Notes: generated from the sequence alone by a model not told the origin. Numbered from the stretch's first letter, positions 10,813 through 25,182 are shown. The stretch is 64,000 bases of DNA from Microcebus murinus (GCF_040939455.1 NC_134117.1:22933501-22997500), one strand, 5' to 3'. Translations and numbers: made by a program.

Positions 10813-11807
10813 AGAAACAGCAGGTGGAGCAACAAGGCATTATAAATGTGAAGTTTAAAGGAATTTTTTAAAATGAGAGTAGTGGTTACTAAAGACAAGC
10901 TTATCATACCTAACAATATACCAAATTCAGTTTAGGGTAGATTTAAATAATTCACATAGCTGTGGGCGGATCATCATGTGTTCACTGTGCTAGTTGAGAA
11001 GTTTGGTTAAACTCCTTTTGTTATTTTGAGTGAGGCTTTCCAGTGAAGGGCCTTCTGAATAGCAAGCTCTGACTCAGAAGTAGTCAGAAAGCTCAAGTGT
11101 CCACATTTTTAATGAGATGAGGTTTTGTCTGTTTCCAGCTCTATGTACAAATATATTTGGATGACCTTACACTATAGCCTTTTGTGCAGATTTTTCACCA
11201 CACCTTTATTTCCTGCTTATTGTTGGAAATGGTCTCTTTTGTTTTGTTTTTTCCCTTGGAAGGCAGCCAGCCTCCTCCACAGCTTTCCATTTTCCAGAAC
11301 AGTCTGGTGTTCTTCATAGTTCATCTCCTCAGGAAGAAATTAATTCACACCAAATGCCAGCTTTGCTTCAAGATCTTTGTGGGTGAGCACGCAAGTGTCA
11401 GGGACATGATAGGGGCTTAACTCTTCCTGTGGGCGAGGGACTTCATGATGTGTTACGAACAAACCAAGGAAAACAGGGACCGGTGATCTTTGCCTTTGCT
11501 CTTTCACGGGTGAGAATGTTTTCAGTGTGTTTAATGAAAATTCATGGTTGAAGCAGACATCAGCCATCATTTCACAGAGTCGTCTTCTTTAGCCTATCCG
11601 GTTCTGAGGGGTGGGGAATTCCACTAGCCTAGGTTTTTGTTTTGTTGTGTTTGGTTTGGTTAGATTTGCCATAAAGAGAAAACTTTTGACTTCATAAAAT
11701 TTAGGAATATTTAAATGGCAAAGAATATCTTAAACAAAATAACAATGGTTAAACCCCAAAAATGATAAAATATGAAACAAATATGTTGTGTAATGAAGAG
11801 TCTGGCT

Positions 11808-12210
<403 letters not shown>

Positions 12211-12244
12211 TTATAGTTTCCTGAGTGATAAGAGTATCTTCATT

Positions 12245-12965
12245 ATTCATGCTGGCCCCTTGAAGCACAAATGAGTTTATGCTAATGAGGTATCTCAGGC
12301 TGGGGCCACTAAGTAATTTCAGGACTTGGGGTCAGGGGTTTGTGGGGATGGGGAGCGGCTGTCCATGCCCGAAAGATAAACTATCTGATTAAACGGTTGG
12401 GATTTTGAGCCAGGTTATATCAATCTCATGCGGGACTGGGTGGGGGACAGGGAGCTAGAGATTGAGTTCAGTCATGTGTCCAGTGATTTGGTTAATCGTG
12501 CCTACATTATGAGACCCCAGTAAAAACTGACCCTGGGGTCAGACAAGCTTCCCTGGTTGGTAATCATACACTGATGTGTCACAGGGTGATGTGTCCTGAG
12601 GACACAGAAGCTTCGTACTCTCCCAGACCTTGCTCTGTGCTCTCCATCTGGCTGGTCCTGATGTGTGCCCTCTACGTATAAAATTGTAGTCATAAGTATA
12701 GCCCCTTCCTGAGTTCTGTGAGTCATTTTAGCAAATTACCAGACCCCAGGGAGTCTTGGGGCTCTCATATTTGTAGCCAGTTGGTCAGTAGTGCAGATGG
12801 ATGGTCTGAGCATCCTCCCCAAATTTGGGGCTAGCGAGAAGTGACCTTACTGAAGTGAGGGCAGTCTTATGAGGGATTGTCCTTAACCTGTGAAATTTGA
12901 CCTAACTCTGGGTAATTAGTGTCAGAATTGCATTGTAAAATGGTCACAAAATGTCAGCTCCCCTA
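12245..12965 (+). mobile_element. ERVL-like solo LTR (diverged)
   Basis: Resembles ERVL-class LTRs in element order. It has a GACCCCAGTAAAAACTGACC-type segment, a CCTTCCTGAGTTCTGTGAGTC stretch ending the R region, GTCAGTAGTGCAGATGG, and GGTAATTAGTGTCAGAATTG near the end. No internal retroviral genes adjoin, so it is a solo LTR. The ends are uncertain by tens of bases and no clear target duplication was seen. Old endogenous copy in sense with STN1. Confidence 0.6.
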
Positions 12966-13040
12966 AACCTGAATTTAGGGTAAACTAATAAAAAAATTGA
13001 TAAATTTGACTGTGGTGGTGCTAGTGTTTAGGTTTTTGTG

Positions 13041-14230
13041 TTTTTTTTTTCATTTAAAAAAACCAATTCATTTTTAATAACTGCTCACAACATACAGAAG
13101 TGGTCTTTATTGTTTTAAAGATCTCTATTACCCATGTTAAACTTTAATGATGGGTTAAATAATAATGAAACTTTTATTTAAATCAGCTGTAATACTTATA
13201 CTCATCATTCTAGTGGATACAATGAAGTAGAAATAATATGTTTATAAGAATTATATTAAATAAATATATATTTGAAAAATAGGCATTTTAATGCTATCAA
13301 ACTTAAGTATGAGCAATTATAATATCTATTAAATAATAGCAGTTAAACTAAAAAAAAATCAAAAGTACTTTTTAAAAGAGAAAACAGGCAGATGTCTTGC
13401 TGTGGTTGTGGATGTTCACGATCGGCTGCTTGAAAGCTTGGATCAAATGTGCCTGTGACCCTGGAACCCTGAGCCATCACAGGTTGCTCCTCCTCCTTCT
13501 TGGGGACCTGATGGTCCAGAGGACTTTTAGGGCTCTGTGGGCTGCACGTGGAACCACGGGTACAGAACGGCCACTGATATTTGTTGTGATCATTTTCTGA
13601 GCTCGTTGAGTGTTCTCTCGGTGGGCAGAGTTGCCATCCAACTTTCTTCAGCTCTCTTCTCATGGAAGGGGATCTTGTTCTGATAAACAAAGGTGGTTCT
13701 CTTCTCATTCTTTTTTCCATGTCTTCAGCCATCTTCTTGCAGAGGCTGTGCATCTGATACGTGTAGTTCGTGTTTCTATATACTTTGAGAGGTTTTTTCT
13801 GTATTTCTAAGCAGTGTTTTTCCTCCTCTATTGATTTTTCTCTGAGTTTTTTAATTCAAACCATCTGTTATTATTTTTTTTTTCCTGAACTCATTCTCTG
13901 TTGTTCTGTGATGATTTTAAGATGTTTCTTGCATCAGTCACTAGGGATTGGAAGGATTTTGTTGCATCCTCGGGTGACCCTGTCTGTCCTTGAAGACGAG
14001 CCTTTGTCGTCAGTCTGTGAGATGAAAGTTTACTGGGTTCGCTTTTCTGTCCTTTTTAGAGAAAGTCTACTGTGTCCTTCAAGTGAAGGCCTGTTCAGAT
14101 TTTATGAAGTTTTGTCAGATACAGAGTTTGTAGCTTCAGAGGACTGGCCTCCATTACAGGTGACTTGAGTACTTCATTGGCTGGTGGCATTAGTCCAGAC
14201 TTCTCACTGCCTTTTCAATGGACTGCAGCC
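13041..14230 (-). pseudogene. Possible processed pseudogene, parent unidentified
   Basis: On the minus strand a 136-codon open frame (13753 to 13343) is rich in charged residues (EDMEKRMRREPP). Protein-like segments continue upstream toward 14230 with stops and apparent frameshifts (for example one reading LVTDARNILKSSQNN). Downstream the minus strand is AT-rich like a 3' UTR. It has AATAAA at 13178-13173 and 13111-13106, an ATTAAA variant at 13078-13073, then a 10-nt A run at 13050-13041. That is the layout of a retroposed mRNA. I could not identify the parent gene and found no target-site duplication, so it may simply be AT-rich intron with a chance frame. Confidence 0.35.
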
Positions 14231-15690
14231 GAGGCAGAACACCTTTTGTCTGTCTCTTTTCCCCATCTTGAAGTTTGTCGGCTCTTTAGTATTAACCACA
14301 GCGATACATAGCAGGATCTCCCAGGGAGACCCAAAGAGTCCTGGGATTTTCAGACATCACCAGCGGAGCATCCTGCTGCTCCAGGACCAGCTAGAGAGAC
14401 ATGTGGGTCCAGGACCAGATGGAGAAACATGTGGGTGGCAGAGAGCACATCCTCCATGGGTCCAAATGGCTCTGCAGCGCTGACTCTGATGGCCAGTGCA
14501 CTGTGGACCACACTGACCTTGTGGAGGGTTCCATCTCTAACCAGACAAGAACCTGACAGCCAGGACAGACCATCACTTGGACTGGGGAGGGGAGGCCAGC
14601 CAGGTTCTAAAAAATAGTTCTCTGAGATTTTCCTCTACTCAGTGCACAAGTAGAAAGTGGCATTACCTATATAGTGTGTTTGGGGGAGCAGAAAGAGCTG
14701 ATTGCAGCCAGGGATCAGCCTGGAACTTAGGCCACAATAAGCCCCACCTGGCCCTGCAGCAGTAAACCTAGAGGACCGGAGCAGTGCCATGCCTCACCCC
14801 TGCTCTGTACTGAAGCTCGCCCGGGCATTGTGTCAGGGTGCGGTTCAGTGGAAGGCGTCTCTGGCCGAGACTCATTCTCCTGATTTTAAGTTTGCTTCTG
14901 CCACAAGGAAGCCTGACCTTGCCTACATATGTCACAGGGCTTTCCCTCCTCTGCAGGCCCCCTGTCCCTGTTGTGTTTGGTCAATGCAGGCAGCAGGGGC
15001 AGAGGACTGAAGGGTCTCACCAGCAGCGTTGTGGAAGATACCTAGATTTCAATTGCAAGAACTCAGGAAAAGTTAACTGGAACTGGCCAGGTCTTAAAAT
15101 TTCATGGATTTTCTGTGTAGCCACTTTGTCTTCATTCAATCCAAGAGTTCCTGGATGGGGCAGCTTTGCTTTGGGGTGACACAGTGACCCAGGCTCCTTC
15201 CCTCCTGTGGCCCTGCCATCTTCAGCTTGTGTTCCCCAAGGTCACCTTGGCTATAGCCTTCAATCACCAAGACATCTTTAGAGGTGTGCCTCTGGGGAGG
15301 GAGAGGGTTTTGCCTTTGGCTAAATTTGCCACTTTTGTTTCTTCAAGCCACATCTCACTCTCCTACCATCTCTCTGTCCAACTGAGGCACAGAGGCTGCT
15401 TGTCTGTAGTTTGGACTCTGCCTTAAGCGACTGTTCCCCAGTTCTTTTGTAAGGAAAACAGAACCACCCGCAGAGGCTAGTCTGAGGGTTCTGAGGGGTG
15501 TTGGGGTTCAGGCCACAGGGCCCCCCAGGGATGGGGAGAATAGAGACTCTGACCAGGCTTGGTGGTGAGGGGAAGAGGTGGCCAAACGCCTGAAGTGATC
15601 AAGTTTACAATTCATGTTTGTTTAAAAAGGAAATCGTCATTTAAAAGTTTATAATCCGTTTCTGAAAGTAAAGAATTCAGATATCATGAG
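14231..15690. other. STN1 intron 1, unique sequence
   Basis: No gene or repeat recognised. Somewhat GC-rich around 14400-15000, with overlapping short frames on both strands that show no family features. Confidence 0.45.
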
Positions 15691-15699
15691 GTGAAAGAG

Positions 15700-15870
15700 G
15701 GGCTCGAACGCTGTTAGGCAAAGACTCTTGAGTTGCAGGTGACGGGAACACAACACAAGCAACTTAAGGTGAAATGGGGAGCTTAGGTGAGGATATTGGG
15801 GTGGGGCTAGGGGCCGAGGGGAACCTCTGCAGGAGCCAGGACAGCCCTGGCACCTCCAGGGACCCACCAC
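15700..15870 (-). repeat. Old interspersed repeat fragment, family not named
   Basis: The phrase GAGTTGCAGGTGACGGGAAC ACAACACAAGC resembles a common mammalian repeat beginning with a GTTGCAAGTAACAGAAACCC-like phrase. A related fragment lies near 58140. I cannot name the family. Confidence 0.35.
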
Positions 15871-16591
15871 CCCCAGGAGTCCCTCTGCCTGTGTCCTGTC
15901 CCCAAGTAAGCAAAACGCCTCTGGACGTCAGTGGGTAGGTCCCCCCTCTCAGGTTTCTCCTCTGGCAGGAACTTGTGTGTTGGCATCTGTCCTCTAGGTT
16001 TTGAAAGTAGAGTTTTAAAAGGAGAAGTTTTTGAGTTGTAATCTGCTGGGCCCCAAAGAGTAGGGTTTTGTAACCTACTTAACCATTACAAAAAAAAAAA
16101 AAATGCTACTGCCAGTTCAAAGAAATGATGACTGGTTTCTTAGAAAAGCACGTGTTAAAACAAGCCAAAGAAACCTTTCTCACGGTTTTCTTTCTCTGTC
16201 CTTTTTCTAGTCACTCAAAATACAACATTGTGTCTGGTCCCGTCCTGTAATGACTGTTTTGGGGCCCCTTGTGAGCATTCCACATGGAGATCCATTTCAC
16301 TTTCACAAGTGGAGAGCAAACTAACGAAATCTAGTTGGGCAATGCTGGTTTTCTCTTTTTTGTACTGGTACAGGCTTCTTTAAAGCCAACTTTTCTACTT
16401 AAGACCTTTGAGGGAAAGACATCTGAATTTCTTGGGGCTTGCTATTTGTTAAGAGCTGATTCTGAAGTCTGAGTTTCAGTAAACAGCATGCCACAGATTT
16501 TTCACACACACCCCCACCCCGAGTTACCATTTAATGAAGCAGAAAATATAGTCATACATTCTATAGACTTTGCTTTTTTTTTTAATTTTAG

Positions 16592-16687
16592 GTATATTTT
16601 TGTACAATGGGCATCCGATAAAACAGGTAGATGTCTTGGGAACAGTCATCGGAACAAGAGAAAAAGATGCTTTCTACAGTTATGGAG
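16592..16687 (+). CDS. STN1: STN1 coding exon 2 (OB-fold start, residues 45-77)
   Basis: Preceded by a long T tract and TTTTAG, and followed by GTAAGA. Phase 1 at both ends. Completing Gly45, it encodes [16 protein letters not shown] then [15 protein letters not shown], the first strands of the STN1 OB fold, which binds single-stranded DNA and contacts TEN1. The [13 protein letters not shown] segment is the most recognisable STN1 signature. The preceding intron is about 6.4 kb and carries an Alu, an LTR and a possible pseudogene. Confidence 0.96.
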
Positions 16688-16869
16688 GTAAGAACAATTG
16701 TGTGTCTGAAATGGGGTTATGTAGGCGGTCCCAACTTGACCAAAAGCTGGATTTTAAGCCACCCAGCCTTTTAGAGCAGCTGGGGACCCTGCATAGCCCA
16801 TGCACTTTCCTCTGTGGGGAGCCCCTTGGAGCCCCAGACGTGGACTGAACGTCAAATGAGGCAGCAAGT

Positions 16870-17256
16870 GGGAATGACACTGATGAATTTGGTGAAGTGA
16901 TGGTTGCTGGGAGCTAGGAGGTGGAAGAATTAAAATACAGCCGTCTAGAATCACCCATGGACAGGACAGACACCTGATACCTGAGGGTATAGCTGTATAT
17001 AGCAAAGGGTGGTAATATATGGTTATATGGATTGCTTTAAAAAGAAAAGGCCAATAAAGTGATGTAGTGGACATTGAAAACTAAGAAGGAGGAGGATCAA
17101 ATGTGGTTGAGGTATTAAAATCTACCTATCTGGTACAATGTACACTATTCTGGTGATGGGTACACTAAAAGCTCTGACTTCAGCATTATACAATTCATCC
17201 ATGTCACAAAAACACTTGTTACCCCCTAAATCTATTGAAATGGAAAAAAAAAAAGT
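16870..17256 (+). mobile_element. L1 3' UTR fragment(s), sense
   Basis: Contains ACTATTCTGGTGATGGGTAC, a CTGACTTCAGCATTATACAA segment and CATGTCACAAAAACACTTGT, ending in an A run at 17244-17253. This is the tail of a primate-type L1. A similar copy sits at 48180-48292. The left portion (to about 17060) is more diverged. Confidence 0.65.
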
Positions 17257-18119
17257 TGGGAGTAATTTGAAAAACTCAAAAATAAAATAAAATGTAAAGA
17301 CCAGATTAAGTAGACTTTAACAAAACAAAGAGGTATGAAAAATAATGTTTAAAGATTTATATCAAGGACAGTTTTTTGTTGTTGTTTTTTTTTTTAAAAG
17401 ACCTTTTGGTACTCAAAGGGATAAATATCCATTATCAGAAAATTAATTCCCCTTCCTTCATGATCATGGAAACTAAATGAGAATTTCTGTCTTTTGGACA
17501 CCAGAGGAATTGCTAGAATGTGATTTTAGTGTGATGGGTCTTGATTTTTTTCATCAAGTTGACTGTAAGCATTTTAATACATTGCCTTGTGCAACTCTGA
17601 AATTCTCTGTAGTTAAAAGGACAAACCAGATATTTTATGGGAAGCTTAACTTAACTTTGAATTCCAAGCCTTTGCTGGAATTGATATTATCACTTGTGGT
17701 TTTGCCTTGGATTTATATTCTTACTCTATTTGGGAAAAAATAGAAGGCGGTTGAACTTTGTGACCAAGAACAAATTGTTGGCAGTCCCCACGATAATTGA
17801 TAGATACAATGTCATTGCCTTTCTTCAACATATATTCACCTTCCTGAAGATGATTGTCTTGTGCTTATAAAATAACATGTGAGAGATGAGATCTTTCCTG
17901 CCTTCTGCTTTTTCCTAGCATTTTTTTTTTAAACTCTGAAATAGATTGTCTTGTCAGGCATTCCCAAACTGAGTCTCTGCTTTATTTTTCCAAAGATATT
18001 GGGCCTGTTTTTCTCCAGACAACTCGACAAACATTTGCTCAGTTTCTACAGTGTACCCAGCTGTGGGAAAGTACATTGTCTGTAGTATAAAAAAATGATT
18101 CTTCTCCAAACACCAATGA

Positions 18120-18290
18120 TGAAATAATAGTGCCTTTCAATTTACAAAGCACCTATACATGCATTATGTCATATTATTCTTTCCCTAATCATTCGAAATA
18201 GAAAGGACTGATATTATTTCTGCTTTGTAGATGAGAAAACTAAGGCTCATTCATTTGCTCAAGGTTTAACTGATAGAGGTTTGTGGGTCC
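18120..18290 (-). mobile_element. MIR, antisense
   Basis: TGATATTATTTCTGCTTTGTAG ATGAGAAAACTAAGG is the inverted core of the MIR SINE. Ancient. Confidence 0.7.
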
Positions 18291-18299
18291 AGTGTACCA

Positions 18300-19590
18300 T
18301 TTACTGACTCCAGTGTGTTCTGTAGTCTTGTATAACTCTATCTGATTTTTCTCTCCCCTTCTTTCCTACCCCCAACTCCCATCAAAACAAAAACAAAAGT
18401 CAACTGAGTCTGGTGTTTAGTTTTCTGTTTTTCAGATCAAATAAATGAGGCTGTTTGAGGCCTGTAGTCCTGGCCCTAAAACCACGATAGATATTAGGTG
18501 TGTGACGTAAAGAGACTTCAGTTAACTCTTTCCCATTATGAAAAGATTAAGGTGATTTGTTTGACTCTTTCCCAATAAGCTTTTCTCTCTAAGTGGGTGT
18601 CTGAGTATGACATATCTGGGGGCTAGGGGAAGATGAAAAGCATCTGAACATTGAGGTAATGGAGAGTAGAAATACTTTTGCGACTTCGGTTCTTGGGAGA
18701 GCTGCCTCTCTCCCTGCTGTCCTAGAGCCCGGCTTGGCTCTCGGCCACCTACCAGGTGGCCCCTCCCTGCTACTCCAGGTCCTGCTTCCCCTGACTCACC
18801 AGGGGCCTGTTCTAGGGGTGCTTCCTGCTCACATTGACTCATCCCAGGGCCGAAACAAAAGGCCAGTGGCTCAGGCAGTGCTGCCCAGCCTGGGAGGATG
18901 TTGTGCAGCGCTCCAAGGATGCTTCTCTTCTGGGGCATTCCAGCAGCTAGCCCCTCAGGGCGCCACGGCCTGAGGGCTGCTGAGAGAGGTCAAACCTGGA
19001 AAGTCAGAGGAGTTGGTGGCAGTGTCTGGAGTGTACAGAACACCTGGTAACAACTCGAGCTCAGACCTGTCTTGGGAGGTTACAGTCAAGACCAGAATGA
19101 CCTCACATTTTCTAGAATGAGTGTTCATATGCTAATTTTTTTTACTTTCTATCATAAGTCAAGGTCTTCAACTGGCCAGAGAAATGGTGTGTCTAGAAGT
19201 GTTATACACTTTTAAACTCAAAACGTCCTTATTGATTTGTTTTGCTTCTTTAAATGATACTCATTAGAAAAAATATAAGCTAGAGAAATTTTAATGAAGT
19301 ACATAAAAGTCATGTGAAACACTATAAATCAGGCAAAACCAATATCAGTGTGTAGGTTAGCATTCTTCCTAATATTTCCAACATGTTGATAATATTGAAG
19401 AAGTATAGGAATGCTTTATTTCCTTAGTACTTTTATGCATATTTCTTTCTCTTCTTAAAGTTTGTGAAAATAGGCTTACATTGAATATAGAGTTCCTTCC
19501 CCAAACTCCAAAAGAAGCTTCTGTTAGCATTTAATGTCTTAAAACCATTTCTGTCAAATATACTGTTTAATGTTTTATATATATTGGATT
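18300..19590. other. STN1 intron 2, unique sequence
   Basis: No coding exon or repeat recognised. GC-richer patch at about 18690-18980 with frames open on both strands, judged spurious. Confidence 0.45.
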
Positions 19591-19599
19591 ATATGTAAG

Positions 19600-19878
19600 A
19601 TTATATATAAAATTTCTGTTTTACAGTGAGGCATGCATATCTTTTAACAGCAGTGAACATAAATCTTCATTATAAGTTTTTATTCTCATATAGTATGTCA
19701 TTGTAACTTACTAACCAATTCCATATTTATAAACATTTAAGTATTTCCAATTTGCAGTATCATGAATAATACTACAGTGAACAGGCTTATTTAAGATGTA
19801 TATATCTATGTACTTGTTCCATTTCTCTCAGGATAAATTAATGGAAGTAATTGCTAAGTCAAATGATATATACATTTC
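19600..19878 (-). mobile_element. L1M fragment, antisense
   Basis: ATTTCCAATTTGCAGTATCATGAATAATAC then GTAATTGCTAAGTCAAATGA: the inverted 3' part of an old L1. Interrupted on the right by an Alu arm. Confidence 0.6.
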
Positions 19879-19879
19879 A

Positions 19880-20042
19880 AAAAAAATTTTTTTAAGAGAT
19901 GGGGTCTTACTTATTGCCCTGGCTGGAGTGCAGTGGTTATTTACAGGTACGATCAGAGTGCACTATAGCCTCTGGGCTCAAGTGAACCTCCTGCCTCAGC
20001 CTCCAGAGTACCTGGAGAGCAGGCGTGTGCCATTGTGCCCAA
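19880..20042 (-). mobile_element. Alu monomer, antisense
   Basis: AAGAGATGGGGTCTTACTTA through GTGTGCCATTGTGCCCAAC: a single diverged inverted Alu arm. A short L2-like tail (GCAATGCCTGGAACATAGTA) follows at 20055-20095. Confidence 0.7.
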
Positions 20043-20147
20043 CGTACATTGTTTAGCAATGCCTGGAACATAGTAAGTACTCAATAAATGGGCATGGTCA
20101 TTAGTGTTCTTGTTATTCCTGATGAATCCAATTGATTTTGCATATAA

Positions 20148-21683
<1,536 letters not shown>

Positions 21684-21755
21684 TGGATGATGGCACTGGA
21701 GTTATAAACTGCATCTGCTGGAAAAAGTTGAGCAATACCGAAGAGTCTTCATCAG
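21684..21755 (+). CDS. STN1: STN1 coding exon 3 (OB fold, residues 77-101)
   Basis: A 72-base exon between CTCTTGCAG and GTAATT, phase 1 on both sides. It encodes VDDGTGVINCICWKKL followed by SNTEESSS. DDGTGVINCICWKK is the conserved OB-fold strand and turn typical of RPA2/STN1-type OB folds. The serine/glutamate-rich tail begins a flexible loop that looks about two residues longer here than in human (recalled, not aligned). The donor GTAATT is weaker than the other STN1 donors. The exon length is a multiple of three, so skipping it would keep the frame but remove a core strand. Confidence 0.95.
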
Positions 21756-22170
21756 GTAATTTTATTTGCCATGTTCCTTTACTTTTTTAGCTAATCAATG
21801 GATTTTGTTCAAAGTAGCTCATCAAAACAGCTGTAGGGCTAAATTTTCGCCTGTATCCACTGGTGAATTACATTGATCCACTCGAAGCACTGTACCCATG
21901 TGCTCAGAGCAGTGCTGCTCGGAAGACTGGGACCCTGGGGGAACCAGGGGATCTTCCTTCTCCCATCTCTTTGGTGCTTATTTCCCGCTAAGCCTTCAGG
22001 AATGTGTGCAGGTTACTGGGAGTTTGAGCGGTTCACTTTTACCATACCAGTTATTATGTAAGTCAAGATGTTTTAGCCTAATTACCTGTCAGGTCTGAGT
22101 CCGTTGCTCTGGCCGTATCACTTGACCAAAGAAGATTCTGAAGACTGTTTCTCCCTGCCATTGTAATACA

Positions 22171-22292
22171 GTAGCAGCCATAGATGGTACATAATCAAGT
22201 GGGTGTGGCTGCATTCCAGTAAAACTTTATTTACAATAATAGGGTACAGCTGGATTAAGCCTGTGGGCTGTAGTTTGCACACCTCTGTTTTA
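22171..22292. mobile_element. hAT-Charlie-type MITE fragment
   Basis: AGTAAAACTTTATTTACAAT, then CTGTGGGCTGTAGTTTGCAC followed by ACCTCTG, matches the end of a common mammalian hAT non-autonomous family. A second fragment of what may be the same family lies at 63628-63685. Confidence 0.6.
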
Positions 22293-22413
22293 GACATTGT
22301 TTTAGTTTTAAAAATTAACTATTTTTTAAGAAATGGCAGCATTAGAAATATTATATAAGTCCTATACTTAGTAATTTTTTAGATCACCAAAATGCCTGTT
22401 AATACTGAGTGAG

Positions 22414-22747
22414 GGCCAGGCGCGGTGGCTCACGCCTGTAATCCCTGCACTCTGGGAGGCTGAGGCGGGCAGATTGCTCAAGGTCAGGAGTTCGAAACCA
22501 GCCTGAGCAAGAGCGAGACCCCATCTCTACTATAAATAGAAAGAAATTAATTGGCCAACTAATCTATATAGAAAAATCAGCCGGGCATGGTAGCGCATGC
22601 CTGTAGTCCCAGCTACTTGGGAGGCTGAAGCAGTAGGATTGCTTGAGCCCAGAAGTTTGAGGTTGCTGTGTGCTAGGCTGACGCCACGGCACTCACTCTA
22701 GCCTGGGCAACAAAGCGAGACTCTGTCTCAAAAAAAAAAAAAAAAAA
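22414..22747 (+). mobile_element. Strepsirrhine-type Alu, full length, young-looking
   Basis: Starts GGCCAGGCGCGGTGGCTCAC with CpGs preserved, has the middle AAGAAATTAATTGGCCAACT and ends in a long A tail. Exact 13-bp target duplication AATACTGAGTGAG at 22401-22413 and 22748-22760. Confidence 0.95.
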
Positions 22748-22760
22748 AATACTGAGTGAG

Positions 22761-23475
22761 ATTTTTTAAATATCAGTAAGGAGATAAATAAATGAACAAT
22801 CGCAGTGGGTAGACTTCATTCACAATTGCTTTGCAAATACAAAGAGAGTATAAGAGGACAAGGAGAAAGCCTAAAAATTATTCTCAAAATGTTACATGTG
22901 AAGTGATGTTTTTAAATTGTTCCCAAATAGCCCATTCTCTCCTTTTAATTTAATTGCCCTCAGTTTAAAAGCTTTCCATTGGAAAGTGGCCAATGGAGAC
23001 TAGTTTTTTTAAACAAAATTTAATCTGGGTCAAAATCATGTTCCAGTCAGTGAAAGTATAAAAATATAATATTAACTCCCATAAATGTCACATTGAATGT
23101 ACCATTTGGACTTAGCTTATGAGCAAAGTTTAAAAAGCCTGGCCCTTAATATTAGAATTTAAAGGAGGTTTATCTTTCATGATGGAATAGACTACTTAAA
23201 GTGAAGTTCTGTCAAGCTCCAGCCATCTCATTATATTCATTAAATTACACAGCTTGAGCCTTCGTTCAGCAATTTGGCTCACCCTTTAAATGAAAGCCAG
23301 ACCTCTTTTCCTCAGACCAACCATCAGTCTGATCATTTCAGTGGTGCTATATGAAGCATTTATTATCACCTATAAATGTATGCATGATGGCAGTGAAATT
23401 TATAAATACCTTTAAAATTCAGCCTACATCGAAGAGGACCTGGAGATAGGAACACAGAACAGCCTTTTAAAAAAT
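22761..23475. other. STN1 intron 3, unique sequence
   Basis: AT-rich, no gene or repeat recognised. Confidence 0.4.
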
Positions 23476-23491
23476 AGTACTTGGGGATTTT

Positions 23492-23794
23492 TCTGTCTGT
23501 CTTTTGTGGGTTTTTTTGAGACAGTCTTGCTCTGTTGCTCTGGCTAGAGTCCTGTGGTGTCATCACAGCTCACTGCGACCTCAAACTTCTGAGCTTGAGC
23601 GATCCTCCTGTCTCAGCCTCCCAAGTAGCTGGGACTACAGGTGAGCACCACCACACCCAGCTAATTTTTTCTGTTTTTTTGTAGAGATGGGATCTTGCCC
23701 TTGCTCAGGCCGGTCTTGAACTGGCTTCAAGCAATCCTCCTGCTTTGGCCTCCCAGAGTGCTAGGATTATAGGTATGAGCCACTGCACCCAGCC
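23492..23794 (-). mobile_element. Alu, antisense, with near-perfect target duplication
   Basis: Inverted Alu. The flanks are AGTACTTGGGGATTTT at 23476-23491 and AGTGCTTGGGGATTTT at 23795-23810, one mismatch in 16. Confidence 0.9.
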
Positions 23795-24134
23795 AGTGCT
23801 TGGGGATTTTCTGAGAAACCCAGTAAGCTGAGCAGTGTTAATGCTGATTGTTCTTGGGTATTCCTAGGTATTGGTCACTGCATACACAAAGTTCTCTGTG
23901 CTCCCTACATTGCTGTACCCTTGGTTTAGTAGATGTATTAAAAGAAAATGCCTCTGCAGATTACAAAGCCATGGTTACCAAAGTTATACTAGGTTAATTT
24001 TGATTATGGGTTTACCCATAAAATAATAACAGAGAATAGATCATCTTATATAAAAATATATAGCCTCTCCTACAATTTAAAAGCAAAATAAAATGTATGG
24101 AATCATTATATATTTGTTAAGGTATTGAAAATCC

Positions 24135-24412
24135 AACAGCTACTCAGGAGGCCGAGATGAGAGGATCACTGAGGCCAGAAGTTCAAGACCAACCTGAGCA
24201 ATATAGCAAGACCCTGCCTCTAAAAAAAAATTTATTAAAAATTACCCAGGTGTGGTGGTGTGCACCATTAGTCCCAGCTACTCACAAAGCTGAGGTAGGA
24301 GGATTGCTTGATCCCAGGAGTTCAAGGTTGCAGTGAGCTATGATCACATCACTGCATTCCAGCCTGAATGACAGAGCAGGACTCTGTCTCTAAAAAAAAC
24401 AAAACAAAACCA
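24135..24412 (+). mobile_element. Alu, 5'-truncated, old
   Basis: Starts inside the first arm (CAGCTACTCAGGAGGCCGAG), has a poly-A linker and ends CTCTGTCTCTAAAAAAAACA. No lemur middle insertion. Confidence 0.8.
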
Positions 24413-24659
24413 AGTATAGAAGCTGTGAGCATGCATGCATTGCTGAGGACATCATGTAAAAACAGAGGGTTGATGATTTTTTTCTGGCAAATGTTCTGAC
24501 AATATGTAATGAACTTTAAACCAGTTTATACTGTTTTATCTAGTAATCCCTAATGAAAGACCCCAAAGAAAACAAGATAATTTTGTCTTGAAAGCTTAAT
24601 CCTTCATTATCATAAATATCTTACATTATTGAGTATTTTCTATGGCTCTGAAACTATGG

Positions 24660-24895
24660 ACAGCACATAATATAAGGGTTAAATTAGATCATGCACAACA
24701 ACTCTATGTATGAGGTTAAACTCTACTATCATCCCCATTTCATAATTGAGGAAAATGAGGCATAAGAGTAGAAGGGAAACTGAGGCACAGTGAGGTTAAG
24801 CAGCCTGCCCAAGTTCACACATCTAGTAAGAAAGAGGTAAACTGAGATTCAAGACAGGTCTTTCTGACCCTGGTAGCCAAATGCTCACCTCTAAG
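24660..24895 (-). mobile_element. MIR, antisense
   Basis: ATCATCCCCATTTCATAATTG, GCACAGTGAGGTTAAGCAGC then CCTGCCCAAGTTCACACATC: inverted MIR core and tRNA-like part. Confidence 0.8.
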
Positions 24896-25182
24896 CTGTA
24901 CTGCCCACATACAGTGCTAGTGGTAAAAATCAAATTAAAAAATTGTTAAAAGGGGAGGAAAGATTTAGTGAGACTAGCTAACAAGCTGTGGCATGTTAAC
25001 AAGACTGAACATTATATTGTTATTTAAAATGTGAGTTGTGTAGATTCTGTGGATACATGTGTGTATTTAAAATGATTCTAGGCAGAAAAACAGAACACAA
25101 AATCTTTTACACCCACCAGCTGTAACTGGAAAATGTGAATATCTCCGGGGGCAGGCAGGGGAGAATAAAGGGTAAGCAGGAA

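Noticed and set aside
18522..18938. 138-codon minus-strand frame with overlapping plus-strand frame
   Set aside because: GC-rich patch open on both strands with no homology recognised.
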